Positions 42,335 to 52,062 of a stretch of DNA of 64,000 nt are shown piece after piece. The translations under genes were made by a program, and so were the position numbers. Under the pieces are notes generated by a model. That model made no database searches and was not told where the DNA came from. It worked only from the letters and a program-made list of their open reading frames with translations. Source of the DNA: Kaistella chaponensis (GTDB lineage: Bacteria > Bacteroidota > Bacteroidia > Flavobacteriales > Weeksellaceae); contig NZ_FTOI01000005.1 in assembly GCF_900156725.1 (NCBI RefSeq), positions 174,659 through 238,658 of the forward strand, written 5' to 3'. Each line of letters begins with the position of its first letter. Within the stretch, counting starts at the first letter, position 1.

Positions 42335-44349
42335 TTCCTTGGTGTATTTATCTTTAGTTTAGATCTCAAAGAATCTCTTTTATAAATAAGTTTTGATCTT
42401 ATGGGTTCGCTTTTAATGAATTTCAAGCTGTCCTCAATATTTTGAATCTTTACTGAATCTTTATTGGGTTCCTTGTAAAGCCCTTTTCTTTTTAATTCTA
42501 CAACCCATTGTCTTTTATATTCAGGCATAAAACTAGCATTCACTAATTTTTTATAAAGTTGTTCGCGCTTCAAGTCTCCGGTTAAATATTTTTCGGCAAT
42601 CGCCGTTGCAGCTGGTCCCGCCCAGGTTGCACCAAAACCTGCATGTTCGAAAACGGCTGCAATAACTATTTTCGGATTTTCTGCTGGAGCTGCTAAAACA
42701 AAAATTGAATTATCTTTTCCTTGTGGAACTTGTGCGGTTCCTGTTTTTGCAAGCATCGTAAAATCATTGGATTTTAAACCTCTTGCCGTTCCGCCTAAAA
42801 CTACAGCTTCCATCCCTTTTATCACAGGAGTAAAATATTTGGGGTTCACCAAGGTTTTATGTTTTACCTTAAAACGCGCATCTGGATTAGGTTTTCCATC
42901 AATCAATTTTACAATATGTGGGGTATAATACCATCCTTTGTTTACGATAGCCGCGGTTGCATTCGCCATTTGCATGGGTGTAAGAAGTACGTCACCTTGT
43001 CCCATTCCATTAAAAATTGAACCGTTCATCGTGTAGGCAGAACTCCAGTCTTTTTTGCCACCACTTCTTTTTTCGTAAAATTCACCGCTTGGGATTCTCC
43101 CTTTAGATCCTACAGCTAAATCATTATTCAAAAATTCTCCGAGGCCAAAACTGCTCATTATTTTTTTCCATTCGTTAACACCTCTTGTGGGGTCTCCTGG
43201 ATATTTATTCATGATTGCAATAAAGGCATATGAAAAATAGCAGTTGCTCGAAACCTGAATGGAAGGAATTAAAGGATCAGCTCCTCCATGACCTTTCACC
43301 CGTAAACCGCGATAATTAAAGCCACCACCACAAGGAAAAATAGTATTTTCATCCATTACACCCATTTGCATTCCTGCGGCTGCAGTAAGCAATTTAAACG
43401 TGGAACCTGGAGGATATGCAGCTTGAACAGAGCGGTCAAAAGTCGGTCTATTGTTATAAAGGGTATCCATTTGCAAACGGTACAAATTTTTAGTCTTTTC
43501 TGAACCAATAAAAAGATTAGGATCAATATCCGGACCTGTTGCCATTACTAAAATTTCTCCTGTTTTCGGATCAAGCGCTACAATTGCACCTTGCTTGTTG
43601 ACCATCATTTCTTCTGCCATTTTCTGCAAATCGTAATCGATGGTTAAAGTAATGTCTTTCCCCGTTACAACGTCCCTGTCTAAAGTTCCATTTTTATAAG
43701 AACCGATATTTCTTAATCGAATATCTTTTTGAATATATTGCACTCCCTTTGTTCCACGCAAGGCATTTTCATACGATTTTTCCACACCGGTTTTGCCGAT
43801 GAAATCTCCGGGTAAGTAATAGAGAGAGTCTTTTTTAATTTCTCGATCGTTCACTTCATTGGTATATCCTAAAAGATTCCCTGAAGTAGAAACTTCATAT
43901 TGTCGTTGCGGTCGCGATACAATATTAAACGCTGGATACTTGAAAATGATTTCCTGAATTCGTGCAATTTCTTCCCTGCTCAAATTCTTCATGAAAGTCA
44001 TTGGCGTGAGTTTGGAGTAATATCTTTCGCTTTTTAGTGATTTGATGATTTTAATAAAAGTACCCTTGTTAATTTTCATCAGATTGCAAAAATCTAACGT
44101 GTCAAAATCAGGTTTCATCAACGCCTGTGTGAAAGAAATTTCATAAGAAGGCTGATTTCCCACCATTATTTTACCGTTGCGGTCGAAAATAACGCCTCTT
44201 TGGGGAATGATGTATTCAGTTTTAATAGACGTGTTCGCTGCATTTAATGCATATCGGTCTGTGAAAAGTTGTAAATAAGAAAGTCTTGCAATGAATATCA
44301 ATGCAAGTATTCCTAAAATGGCGGTGATTTTTAGATATTGTGGTTTCAA
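42331..44349 (-). CDS. mrdA: Penicillin-binding protein 2 (elongasome transpeptidase)
   Basis: 672 aa. One N-terminal membrane helix (about 8-25) is followed by a dimerisation/pedestal domain (PQRGVIFDRNGKIMVGNQPSYEIS) and a class B transpeptidase domain. Motifs: SxxK in YPPGSTFKLL, SxN in SSNCYFSYA, and KTGTAQVPQGKDN. It cross-links peptidoglycan during side-wall growth together with RodA. The C-terminus extends about 60 residues as a charged tail (LYKEPNKDSVKIQNIEDS). It overlaps rodA and mreD by 4 nt each, indicating coupling. Confidence 0.96.
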   Translation of the reverse strand: MKPQYLKITAILGILALIFIARLSYLQLFTDRYALNAANTSIKTEYIIPQRGVIFDRNGKIMVGNQPSYEISFTQALMKPDFDTLDFCNLMKINKGTFIKIIKSLKSERYYSKLTPMTFMKNLSREEIARIQEIIFKYPAFNIVSRPQRQYEVSTSGNLLGYTNEVNDREIKKDSLYYLPGDFIGKTGVEKSYENALRGTKGVQYIQKDIRLRNIGSYKNGTLDRDVVTGKDITLTIDYDLQKMAEEMMVNKQGAIVALDPKTGEILVMATGPDIDPNLFIGSEKTKNLYRLQMDTLYNNRPTFDRSVQAAYPPGSTFKLLTAAAGMQMGVMDENTIFPCGGGFNYRGLRVKGHGGADPLIPSIQVSSNCYFSYAFIAIMNKYPGDPTRGVNEWKKIMSSFGLGEFLNNDLAVGSKGRIPSGEFYEKRSGGKKDWSSAYTMNGSIFNGMGQGDVLLTPMQMANATAAIVNKGWYYTPHIVKLIDGKPNPDARFKVKHKTLVNPKYFTPVIKGMEAVVLGGTARGLKSNDFTMLAKTGTAQVPQGKDNSIFVLAAPAENPKIVIAAVFEHAGFGATWAGPAATAIAEKYLTGDLKREQLYKKLVNASFMPEYKRQWVVELKRKGLYKEPNKDSVKIQNIEDSLKFIKSEPIRSKLIYKRDSLRSKLKINTPRK

Positions 44350-44852
44350 ACTTTTTGTTTGATTTTAAAAGCTAAAGCATAGAGAACAATAAAAACAAAA
44401 GAAATTGCGCTCGTCGCTATAATATTGATGAAGATTTCGAATAATCTGCTCAATTTAAAGAATTCAATAGATTGAACTATAAATTGATGCAGAAAAATAC
44501 TGGAGAATATAAAAAATAAATATTGAGTCCATTGCAAAGACTGAAAGGAGAAAAAATCAGTGGAAGTATCTGTGGATGTTCGAAAAATCAATGTTCTGAA
44601 ATAGGCGATAATGACCGTAGCAAAAGTATTGATTCCCCAAGTGTACATAAATGCATCGATGCCTAATCCCAAAATAAAACTCAAAGCTAAAAATTGAAAT
44701 TTATTTCGGAAGAAGGGATAAAACATCACAAAAACCGGATATAAAACTGGCGTGTATTTCCCGAAAAGCATGAAGCGATTCAGTACAAAAATTTGTAATG
44801 CAATAAGCAAAACAATCATCAGAAGATCTGTAAATAGTGTTCTGCTTATCAT
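44346..44852 (-). CDS. mreD: Rod-shape determining protein MreD
   Basis: 168 aa with five or so hydrophobic helices, including an early LQIFVLNRFMLFGKYTPVLYPVFVMFYPF and a GLGIDAFMYTWGINTFATVIIAYF stretch typical of MreD. It bridges the MreB/MreC scaffold and the PBP2-RodA polymerase in the inner membrane. It overlaps both mreC and mrdA by 4 nt. The sequence family is poorly conserved; position in the operon adds most of the confidence. Confidence 0.9.
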   Translation of the reverse strand: MISRTLFTDLLMIVLLIALQIFVLNRFMLFGKYTPVLYPVFVMFYPFFRNKFQFLALSFILGLGIDAFMYTWGINTFATVIIAYFRTLIFRTSTDTSTDFFSFQSLQWTQYLFFIFSSIFLHQFIVQSIEFFKLSRLFEIFINIIATSAISFVFIVLYALAFKIKQKV

Positions 44853-45700
44853 TTTTCTTTATTTATGGTCGCTTGTAAGGTATCTGAAATTTTGGAAACC
44901 TCTGCTTTTTTTAGATTTTTAACTACGTAGATTTTGCTCAAATTCCCCATTTTTTCGCTGAGTTCAACAGAAATATCCCAAAATCCAGTTTTGCTGTCTA
45001 CTTCGTAACCCGCGACTTTACCGACCATAATTCCTTGTGGGAAAATAGCAGATTTACCATCAGTTACGATCGTATCTCCAATTTGCAGCGGAACATATTT
45101 AGGAACATCAGAGAGATGCATGATTCGGGAATCTTCGCCCCTCCAAGTTAAAGTTCCGAAATAACCCGATTTTTTGAGCGCGGCATTAATTTTAATTTTA
45201 TTTAAACTTAAAATGGATTGTACCAAGGCATAAGAATCGGTAGTATTGATGACGATCCCGGCAATTCCGTTTGGTGCCATAACGCCCATTTTGGGCATCA
45301 CTCCATCGCGTTTTCCTCTATTGATGGTGAAGTAATTGTCTTTTCGGTTGATGCTGTTGAAAACGATTTCGCCGTCAACAAATGTATAAATTTGACCACC
45401 ACCAATGGTATCGTGAACTTTTCTGAATTGGGGTTTTAGGGATCCATTGTTGCCATAAACCTCTTTCATCAGGCTTTTGTTTTGAGCGACCAACTGTTCA
45501 TTGATCTGTTTCAGTTTCAGGTAAGAAGCACCTTCATCAATATAGCCTGAAACCCAAGAATTAAAAGCCGCAGTTTGTCCTGCGATCCATGACTGCTGCA
45601 TTGAATTTCTGCTGAAAATCAAAACCATAGCAATGAGTTGCAGAAATATAAAGAAGACGAATAGGCCGTTCTTCGAAAATAATCTCAGCAAAAATCCCAT
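44849..45700 (-). CDS. mreC: Rod-shape determining protein MreC
   Basis: 283 aa. A single membrane helix (about 12-28) is followed by a coiled-coil segment (YLKLKQINEQLVAQNKSLMKEV) and the two beta-domains of MreC with NRGKRDGVMPKMGVMAPNGIAGIV and GDTIVTDGKSAIFPQGIMVGKV. It is a bitopic periplasmic scaffold linking MreB to the cell-wall synthases. It follows mreB after 27 nt and overlaps mreD by 4 nt. Confidence 0.95.
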   Translation of the reverse strand: MGFLLRLFSKNGLFVFFIFLQLIAMVLIFSRNSMQQSWIAGQTAAFNSWVSGYIDEGASYLKLKQINEQLVAQNKSLMKEVYGNNGSLKPQFRKVHDTIGGGQIYTFVDGEIVFNSINRKDNYFTINRGKRDGVMPKMGVMAPNGIAGIVINTTDSYALVQSILSLNKIKINAALKKSGYFGTLTWRGEDSRIMHLSDVPKYVPLQIGDTIVTDGKSAIFPQGIMVGKVAGYEVDSKTGFWDISVELSEKMGNLSKIYVVKNLKKAEVSKISDTLQATINKEK

Positions 45701-45727
45701 CGGTTAATGTCGTAAAAAGTTAAAAAT

Positions 45728-46753
45728 TTATTTAATAAGGAAATTGAATTTATCCATATTTTTCAAAGCGATTCCCGTACCGCGAACTACTGCTCTTAAT
45801 GGATCTTCTGCTACAAAAACAGGCAATCCCGTTTTTTTGTGAAGTCGATCAGCAAGTCCTCTTAACAAAGCACCACCACCTGCAAGATAAATCCCTGTTT
45901 TGTAAATATCTGCCGCTAATTCTGGCGGAGTAAGAGAAAGTGTTTCCATTACCGCATCTTCAATTCTGATGATGGATTTGTCTAAAGCTCGTGCGATTTC
46001 TTTGTAGTTCACCATAATTTCTTTAGGTTTACCAGTAATCAAATCACGCCCTTGAACCGGAACATCTTCAATATCAACATCCAGTTCTTCTACGGCTGAA
46101 CCTACTTCAATTTTTACTCTTTCCGCAGTTCTTTCGCCGATATAAAGATTATGGTGTGTTCTTAAATAATAAGCGATATCATTCGTGAAAACATCTCCTG
46201 CAATTTTTACCGATTTATCGCAGACAATTCCACCCAAAGCTACCACTGCAATTTCTGTTGTACCACCGCCTATGTCGATAATCATGTTACCTTCAGGTTT
46301 CTGAACGTCTATTCCAACACCGATTGCCGCAGCCATTGGTTCGTAAATAAGGCGTACTTCTTTTGCGTTTACTTTTTGTGCAGAATCTCTTACCGCTCTT
46401 TTTTCAACTTCTGTAATTCCAGATGGAATACAGATCACAATTTTTAAGGAAGGTTGAAAAAGCTTTCCTTTAATCCCTGGAATCTGTTTGATGAATTCCT
46501 TGATCATGTGTTCAGATGCATGAAAATCAGCAATTACCCCATCTTTTAGAGGTCGGATTGTTTTAATATCTTCATGGGTTTTACCCTGCATATGTTTCGC
46601 TCTTTCACCTACCGCAATCGGCTTTCCGGTCGAGCGCTCAATTGCCACTATAGAAGGTTGATCAATTACAATTTTATTATTATGTATGATAAGTGTGTTC
46701 GCCGTTCCTAGATCAATCGCAATATCTTGCGTGAACATATCAAATAAGCCCAT
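45728..46753 (-). CDS. mreB: Actin-like rod-shape determinant MreB
   Basis: 341 aa. It has actin-fold nucleotide-binding motifs: IDLGTANTLI (phosphate 1), NMIIDIGGGTTEIAVV (phosphate 2) and GIYLAGGGALLRGL (adenosine). It is the first gene of the elongasome operon and organises side-wall synthesis from the cytoplasmic face of the membrane. Length and motifs are standard. The promoter carries a perfect palindrome in the spacer upstream of its -7 box (46778-46806). Confidence 0.98.
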   Translation of the reverse strand: MGLFDMFTQDIAIDLGTANTLIIHNNKIVIDQPSIVAIERSTGKPIAVGERAKHMQGKTHEDIKTIRPLKDGVIADFHASEHMIKEFIKQIPGIKGKLFQPSLKIVICIPSGITEVEKRAVRDSAQKVNAKEVRLIYEPMAAAIGVGIDVQKPEGNMIIDIGGGTTEIAVVALGGIVCDKSVKIAGDVFTNDIAYYLRTHHNLYIGERTAERVKIEVGSAVEELDVDIEDVPVQGRDLITGKPKEIMVNYKEIARALDKSIIRIEDAVMETLSLTPPELAADIYKTGIYLAGGGALLRGLADRLHKKTGLPVFVAEDPLRAVVRGTGIALKNMDKFNFLIK

Positions 46754-46777
46754 TTTTCGTGATTTTTTTTAAGTGTA

Positions 46778-46806
46778 CAAAGATATAAATTTAGAACCGT
46801 TCTAAA
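46778..46806 (-). promoter_or_regulatory. mreB operon promoter with overlapping 17-bp palindrome
   Basis: On the minus strand the -7 box TATCTTTG lies at 46785-46778. Four bases upstream is a perfect palindrome, TTTAGAAC-C-GTTCTAAA (46790-46806), filling the spacer between -7 and -33. Its position fits an operator for a repressor. The half-site is reminiscent of AT-rich Fur-like boxes, but this is only a resemblance. Confidence 0.45.
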
Positions 46807-46985
46807 AATTACATTCCATCTATTTTTGGTTAAAGTTTTATTAAATTTCTTTTACCTGATTCTATAACTTTTTTAAGTTGGAAATATTTCATTTTCAACA
46901 CAAAAAACAAATAATACAGAATTTTTGATCGACTTTCGTGATAATCTTCATATTGCAATATCATCTTATATTGAATATAAAATCT

Positions 46986-46993
46986 TAAATTTG
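46986..46993 (+). promoter_or_regulatory. -7 box of the hem operon
   Basis: TAAATTTG matches TAnnTTTG and lies only 9 nt before the ATG at 47003. Transcription would begin at or just before the start codon, which argues for the 47003 start over the longer frame from 46925. Confidence 0.45.
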
Positions 46994-47002
46994 CCGTTGT
47001 TT

Positions 47003-48277
47003 ATGAATCAGGATTTTAACATTCACAAAACTGCTAATTTTGCCGTTCTCAGTATCAGTTTCGAAAAAGCTGATGCAGAAACGCGTGGGAAATTTTCTTT
47101 TTTTGATGAAAACATCAAACATTTTGTCAATGAAATTCATGATCAAAATTTAGGAGACGCTTTTGTTGTTTCTACTTGCAACCGCACCGAAATTTATACG
47201 ACGACCCCCAATTATCTACTGATTGCAGAACTTTATTGCAAAACCATCGGCGTAAGTCTTACGGATTTTATGCAATATGTAAACATTCTGAAGAGAGAAG
47301 AAGCCTTGAATCATCTTTACCGCGTTGCAGCCGGATTAGAAAGTCAGATTATCGGTGATTTCGAAATTATCGGGCAAATCAAAAATGCGTACTACCGTTT
47401 CAAAAAAGAAAAGCAAAACTCCAATCCATTTTTAGAAAGAGCGATCAATTCCGCCATTCAAATTTCCAAAAGAATCAAGAATGAAACCGGGATTTCCAAT
47501 GGAGCAGCTTCTGTTTCATACGCCGCGGTTCATTACATTTTGAAAAACCAGACTCAGATCTCCGAGAAAAACATTTTATTGTTGGGAGTGGGAGAAATTG
47601 GACAAAATACAGTTGAAAATTTGGTAAAGCATGTCTACAAACCTAAAGTTAAAATAGCCAATAGAAGTGTTGCAAAAGCAGAAAAAATTGCGGAGAAATA
47701 TAAAATTCCACACATCGAATTTGATCAGTTTCAAGAAGAATTGAGCAAAACCGATATTTTAATTGTAGCAACAGGAGCACAGCATCCGATTATCAACAAA
47801 ACGCATTTCCCGAACGGAAAAGAAACGCTGGTCATCGATTTATCGATCCCAAACAATGTTGAAAAAAACATTACCGAAAATACCAATGTAAGTTTGGTTG
47901 ATGTGGATCAGCTCTCGCTTCATATCAGCGAAACAATGGTGCAGCGGCAGAAAGAAATTCCGAAAGCCGAAGCGATCATCAAAGAAATGACGAAAGATTT
48001 TTTGGAGTGGGAAAAGAAACGAAAACTGGCGCCCAACATTCATCATTTCAAAGCAGTTCTGAAAAATATGGAACGCAACGAAATGCACAATATCCACAAG
48101 AAACATCATTATGTGGAGGTTGAAGACATGAAACTTTCTGATAAAATGATTCAGAAAATTACCAACCGTTTTGCAAAATATATCATTGATAATCCTTGGA
48201 AAGCCGAAGAAATAAGCAAATTGATGCACGAGATTTTAGTTGAACAACCCAATAATGAATTCAATGAGAAGCATTAA
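47003..48277 (+). CDS. hemA: Glutamyl-tRNA reductase
   Basis: 424 aa from the ATG at 47003; a longer frame from 46925 adds residues upstream of the likely transcription start. It reduces Glu-tRNA to glutamate-1-semialdehyde, the first committed step of C5 haem synthesis. The catalytic Cys59 is in VVSTCNRTEIY. The NADPH-binding segment reads NILLLGVGEIGQNTVENL, and a helical dimerisation domain closes the protein. It is the first gene of hemA-hemC-hemD-hemE. Confidence 0.95.
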   Translation: MNQDFNIHKTANFAVLSISFEKADAETRGKFSFFDENIKHFVNEIHDQNLGDAFVVSTCNRTEIYTTTPNYLLIAELYCKTIGVSLTDFMQYVNILKREEALNHLYRVAAGLESQIIGDFEIIGQIKNAYYRFKKEKQNSNPFLERAINSAIQISKRIKNETGISNGAASVSYAAVHYILKNQTQISEKNILLLGVGEIGQNTVENLVKHVYKPKVKIANRSVAKAEKIAEKYKIPHIEFDQFQEELSKTDILIVATGAQHPIINKTHFPNGKETLVIDLSIPNNVEKNITENTNVSLVDVDQLSLHISETMVQRQKEIPKAEAIIKEMTKDFLEWEKKRKLAPNIHHFKAVLKNMERNEMHNIHKKHHYVEVEDMKLSDKMIQKITNRFAKYIIDNPWKAEEISKLMHEILVEQPNNEFNEKH

Positions 48278-49175
48278 AATAGGCACCCGAAATTCTCCGC
48301 TTGCACTTTGGCAGGCAAGAGAAGTTGCAAGAAATCTTCAAAATAAAAATTATAAAACCGATATCACGCCGATTCTTTCTTCCGGCGATAAAAATCTCAC
48401 CCAACCGCTTTACACGTTGGGAATTACGGGGATCTTTACCAAAGATTTAGACATTGCGCTCCTTAATAAAGAAGTTGATATCGCCGTTCATTCCTTAAAA
48501 GACATTCCAACAGAACTTCCCGAAAATATTTCCATAATTGCAGTTTTAGAACGCGATTATCCGCAAGACGTTTTGGTGCGAAAAAATGATGCTGCAACGC
48601 TGGAAATGAAAGATCTAAAAATTGCGACGAGCAGTTTACGACGACGTGCTTTCTGGTTGCGCGAGTTTCCGAACACCCAGTTTTCCGATATTCGGGGAAA
48701 TGTTCAAACAAGATTAAAAAAACTCGAAGAAAATAATTTCGACGCTACCATGTTTTCTTTAGCTGCGATCGAAAGGATGGGTTTAAATATTGATTATGAG
48801 TTACTTCCGACGATGATTTCGGCACCCGCACAAGGTGTTGTTGCAGTTTGCGCAAGAACTGAAGATGCAGAGATTAGAGAAATTTTTGCAGACATTAATC
48901 ACAAGCAAACCCAGATCTGTATCGAAATTGAAAGAAACTTCCTCAGTACTTTAGAAGGTGGTTGTACTGCGCCGATCGGTGCTTTTGCCGAAATTAATGA
49001 GCATAATGAAGTGCGTTTTAGAGGCAGATTGTGTTCATTAGATGGTAAAAACTGTATCGAAACCGATGAAATATTTCAGTGGAATGATACGGAAAATTTC
49101 GGAAAAATCATCGCTGAGAAAATACTCAGCAATGGCGGAAAAGCCTTGATGACCGAAATTAAAAATACCTTGTAA
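48264..49175 (+). CDS. hemC: Porphobilinogen deaminase (hydroxymethylbilane synthase)
   Basis: 303 aa from the ATG at 48264, whose product begins MRSIKIGTRNSPLALWQA; in-frame ATGs at 48240 and 48255 are possible. It polymerises four porphobilinogens to hydroxymethylbilane. Visible are the dipyrromethane-attachment Cys in LEGGCTAPIGAFA and the catalytic Arg segment TSSLRRRAFWLREFP. The start overlaps the hemA end by 14 nt, so the genes are translationally linked. Confidence 0.96.
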   Translation: MRSIKIGTRNSPLALWQAREVARNLQNKNYKTDITPILSSGDKNLTQPLYTLGITGIFTKDLDIALLNKEVDIAVHSLKDIPTELPENISIIAVLERDYPQDVLVRKNDAATLEMKDLKIATSSLRRRAFWLREFPNTQFSDIRGNVQTRLKKLEENNFDATMFSLAAIERMGLNIDYELLPTMISAPAQGVVAVCARTEDAEIREIFADINHKQTQICIEIERNFLSTLEGGCTAPIGAFAEINEHNEVRFRGRLCSLDGKNCIETDEIFQWNDTENFGKIIAEKILSNGGKALMTEIKNTL

Positions 49176-49208
49176 AACTTGCTTTGCGTCTTGATACTAA
49201 AAAATTAA

Positions 49209-49883
49209 ATGAAGATTCTTTTCACCAAAAAATTGAATGAAGCTTTGATTTCCAATAAATTAGGAGATCAGTTTTCTTGGGATTTTGTGGAAGTAATTGA
49301 GGTAAAGCCCTTAAAAATACAACCATTTGAACTGAAAAACAGGTCTCTTATTTTTACTAGTGTCAATGCGGTAGATGCTTTTTTTACCAACAACTTCTTC
49401 CCCAACGAAAATTTCATCAATAAGAATTTTAATAAGATTTACGCAGTCGGGTATAAGACGAAACTCGCCTTACGAAAAAACGGTTTTGGTACCTTCAAAG
49501 TATCTAAAAATGCCAGAGAACTTGCAGAATTTATCATTGAAAACAGTACGACAGAAAAATTTCTGCATTTTTGTGGGGATTTGGCTTTAGATGTTTTAGA
49601 TAAAGCTTTGCCGCTGCAAAACATTTCCTATAAGAAAATCGTGGTGTATGAAACAAAATTAATAGAACCCAAAATTTCAGGAAAATACGAAGCAGTCAGT
49701 TTTTTTAGTCCGAGTGGAGTTCGTAGTTTTGCCAGGTTTAATTCATTTGGCGACATGAAGATTTTTTCGATTGGCGAAACCACCGAAAGCGAGATCAAAA
49801 AATTTACAAATAATCCAATTATAACAAGTAAAGAAAGCAATCTTGATGATTTGCTGAAATTAATTTCTGCCCAGAACCTATAA
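49209..49883 (+). CDS. hemD: Uroporphyrinogen-III synthase
   Basis: 224 aa. It cyclises hydroxymethylbilane to uroporphyrinogen III. The HemD family is poorly conserved, but the two-domain alpha/beta pattern is seen with [13 protein letters not shown] and [16 protein letters not shown], followed by [13 protein letters not shown], which resembles the usual GxxT motif. Placement between hemC and hemE supports the assignment. The gap to hemC is 33 nt and to hemE 25 nt. Confidence 0.9.
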   Translation: MKILFTKKLNEALISNKLGDQFSWDFVEVIEVKPLKIQPFELKNRSLIFTSVNAVDAFFTNNFFPNENFINKNFNKIYAVGYKTKLALRKNGFGTFKVSKNARELAEFIIENSTTEKFLHFCGDLALDVLDKALPLQNISYKKIVVYETKLIEPKISGKYEAVSFFSPSGVRSFARFNSFGDMKIFSIGETTESEIKKFTNNPIITSKESNLDDLLKLISAQNL

Positions 49884-49908
49884 ATCTGTGCAGGGAAAAT
49901 CAAAAATT

Positions 49909-50937
49909 ATGATTAAAAACGACCTGTATTTAAAAGCGCTAAAAGGAGAAACCGTCGATAGACCACCGGTTTGGATGATGAGACAAGCGGGAAGATTCTT
50001 GCCGGAATTTCGTGAGTTGCGCGATAAATATGATTTCTTCACCAGATGCCAAACTCCAGAATTGGCGTCGGAAATTACAATGATGCCAATTCGCCGTTAT
50101 CCGTTGGATGCTGCGATCCTTTTTTCAGATATCCTCGTAATTCCACAAGCAATGGGCATCGATTTCAAGATGAAAGAAGATGTTGGTCCTTGGTTAGACA
50201 CGCCGATTCGTACCATGGAACAGGTGCAGAATATTGCAGTTCCAGATGTTAATGATACTTTAGGCTATGTTTTCCAGGCGATTGAAATGACTTTGGAAAA
50301 ACTTGATAACGATATTCCTTTGATCGGTTTTGCCGGTTCACCTTGGACGATTTTATGTTATTGCGTAGAAGGAAAAGGCTCGAAAACATTTGATGTTGCA
50401 AAGAAATTCTGTTTCCAAAATCCAGAAGCGGCTCATTTATTATTGCAGAAAATTACAGACACCACCATCGCTTACCTCAAAAGAAAAGTAGAAAAAGGCG
50501 TTTCTGCAGTTCAGGTTTTTGATTCTTGGGGCGGAATGTTGTCACCAGAAGATTACCAGATTTTTTCTTACCATTATATCAATCAGATCGTTGAAGCTTT
50601 GAGTCCACTCACTCATGTTGTTGTTTTCGGGAAAGGATGTTGGTTTGCTTTAGAGGAAATGACGCTTTCGAAAGTTTCCGCTTTGGGAGTTGATTGGACG
50701 ATTCGGCCAGAATATGCGAGAATGTTAACCAATCATACGATGACGCTTCAGGGGAATTTTGATCCTTCAAGATTGTATTCTTCACCAGAAACCATCAAGA
50801 AAATGGTTACAGAAATGATCAATAGATTCGGAAAAGACCGATATATCGTGAATTTAGGCCACGGAATTTTACCGAATATTCCTTTAGAAAATGCCGAAGC
50901 TTTTATTCAGGCAGTAGTGAACTGGAAACCCAACTAA
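49909..50937 (+). CDS. hemE: Uroporphyrinogen decarboxylase
   Basis: 342 aa from the ATG at 49909; a GTG at 49888 is less likely. It decarboxylates uroporphyrinogen III to coproporphyrinogen III. The N-terminal signature [20 protein letters not shown] and the later [19 protein letters not shown] and [15 protein letters not shown] are diagnostic. It is the last gene of this haem cluster and is closed by the hairpin at 50960-50990. Confidence 0.97.
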   Translation: MIKNDLYLKALKGETVDRPPVWMMRQAGRFLPEFRELRDKYDFFTRCQTPELASEITMMPIRRYPLDAAILFSDILVIPQAMGIDFKMKEDVGPWLDTPIRTMEQVQNIAVPDVNDTLGYVFQAIEMTLEKLDNDIPLIGFAGSPWTILCYCVEGKGSKTFDVAKKFCFQNPEAAHLLLQKITDTTIAYLKRKVEKGVSAVQVFDSWGGMLSPEDYQIFSYHYINQIVEALSPLTHVVVFGKGCWFALEEMTLSKVSALGVDWTIRPEYARMLTNHTMTLQGNFDPSRLYSSPETIKKMVTEMINRFGKDRYIVNLGHGILPNIPLENAEAFIQAVVNWKPN

Positions 50938-50959
50938 AATTATAGTGGTAAAGATAGTA

Positions 50960-50990
50960 AAGAACGTTTCCTAGGAAGCGTTCTTTTTTT
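50960..50990 (+). terminator. Terminator after hemE
   Basis: Arms AGAACGTTTCC and GGAAGCGTTCT (one G-U pair) followed by seven or more T. Confidence 0.85.
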
Positions 50991-50996
50991 GTACAA

Positions 50997-51512
50997 TTAT
51001 TTTTCAATTTCATAATACAGCAATTCCTTGTCACCATCGGGAAGTTGAACGGTTTTCTGGTAGTGTAAACCTAATTTTTTGATCAGATTTTGAGATGCAA
51101 TATTTTCTTTAGTAGTGATGGCTGAAATTGTATTCAAATTAAAGACTGAAAAAGCTGTTTCCAAAAGTTTCGATGCCGCTTCGAAACCATAACCTTTCCC
51201 TTCAAATTCAGGGAGAAAAGAAAACCCAATATCGTGAACATCTAAACCATCACGTTGGAAAATTCCCACGGCTCCAATTTTCGTGTTGTCCGATTTTTTT
51301 ACGACCAAATAATTTCCATAACCCAGTTTTTCGAGTTGGGGAAGAAATTTTGTGGTGATGTATTGCTCCGCATCTTGTATGGTTTTTATATTTCGATCGC
51401 CAATAAATTCGATGAATTTTGGGGAATTGTATAATTCAAAAATAAATCCTGAATCATCTGTTGTTAATGGTTTTAAGACTAATCTTTCTGTTTCCAATCT
51501 TTGTGTTTTCAT
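50997..51512 (-). CDS. GNAT-family N-acetyltransferase (RimJ/RimL-like)
   Basis: 171 aa. The start TERLVLKPLTTDDSGFIFELYNSPKFIEFIGDR is typical of the Acetyltransf_3 (RimJ/RimL) group, and the acetyl-CoA site is represented by LPEFEGKGYGFEAASKLLETAF. The substrate cannot be told; members acetylate ribosomal proteins, other protein N-termini or small amines. It starts within the stop region of the YdeI-like gene (1-nt overlap), so the two are co-transcribed. Confidence 0.9.
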   Translation of the reverse strand: MKTQRLETERLVLKPLTTDDSGFIFELYNSPKFIEFIGDRNIKTIQDAEQYITTKFLPQLEKLGYGNYLVVKKSDNTKIGAVGIFQRDGLDVHDIGFSFLPEFEGKGYGFEAASKLLETAFSVFNLNTISAITTKENIASQNLIKKLGLHYQKTVQLPDGDKELLYYEIEK

Positions 51513-51988
51513 TAAATTCCTTTTTTTCCGGCCAAAATCATTTCAATCATTTTCACCTTTCTGTTTTCGCGGGTTTCTGTCTTTTTAGCTTCTACAATCC
51601 AGCGGATATATTCTTTTCTGTGGGTATAACTCATTGCTTCAAACATTTCTTTTGCCTGTACATTTTCATTAAAAACCATCTGAACATCTTCCGGTATTTC
51701 AACAATTCGTTCTTCTTTGTCTTCCCAAATTTTTACCCAAACCTCATCACCAAAAGATTTCCCGAGTTTTGTTCTAATCTCTTGTGTTACTCCTAAAATA
51801 TGGCAATTGCTTTTCATTTTCGCTAAAGTTCCCCGATATTCAATTTGATTATCAAACAAAACTTTTATTTTGACCTGCCCTTTTTTTCCATAAACTTCCT
51901 CGGTCGAAAAAGGAAATTCGATATAGGCTGCATTGATGTTGCCGTTCTGTACGATTTTGCCACAGAAAGCAATGTGATCTTGAGTCAT
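51512..51988 (-). CDS. YdeI/OmdA-type protein with DUF1905 domain
   Basis: 158 aa from the ATG at 51988; three more codons would need a TTG start. The N-terminal beta-barrel part (about 1-90, with KIKVLFDNQIEYRGTLAKM and LGVTQEIRTKLGKSFGDEVWVKI) matches DUF1905. The C-terminal part (YTHRKEYIRWIVEAKKTETRENRKVKMIEMI) is the OmdA/YdeI bacteriocin-protection helix pair. Function is unclear. It is co-transcribed with the GNAT gene through a 1-nt stop-start overlap. Confidence 0.85.
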   Translation of the reverse strand: MTQDHIAFCGKIVQNGNINAAYIEFPFSTEEVYGKKGQVKIKVLFDNQIEYRGTLAKMKSNCHILGVTQEIRTKLGKSFGDEVWVKIWEDKEERIVEIPEDVQMVFNENVQAKEMFEAMSYTHRKEYIRWIVEAKKTETRENRKVKMIEMILAGKKGI

Positions 51989-52062
51989 CTTTAACAATTA
52001 TGAATTCAAATTTAATAAAATCTGTGGCACAAAAATAGATTGTGAAAGTTAAATTTTATATA

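Noticed and set aside
46925..47002. Longer hemA start
   Set aside because: It would lie upstream of the best -7 box and adds residues not typical of glutamyl-tRNA reductase.
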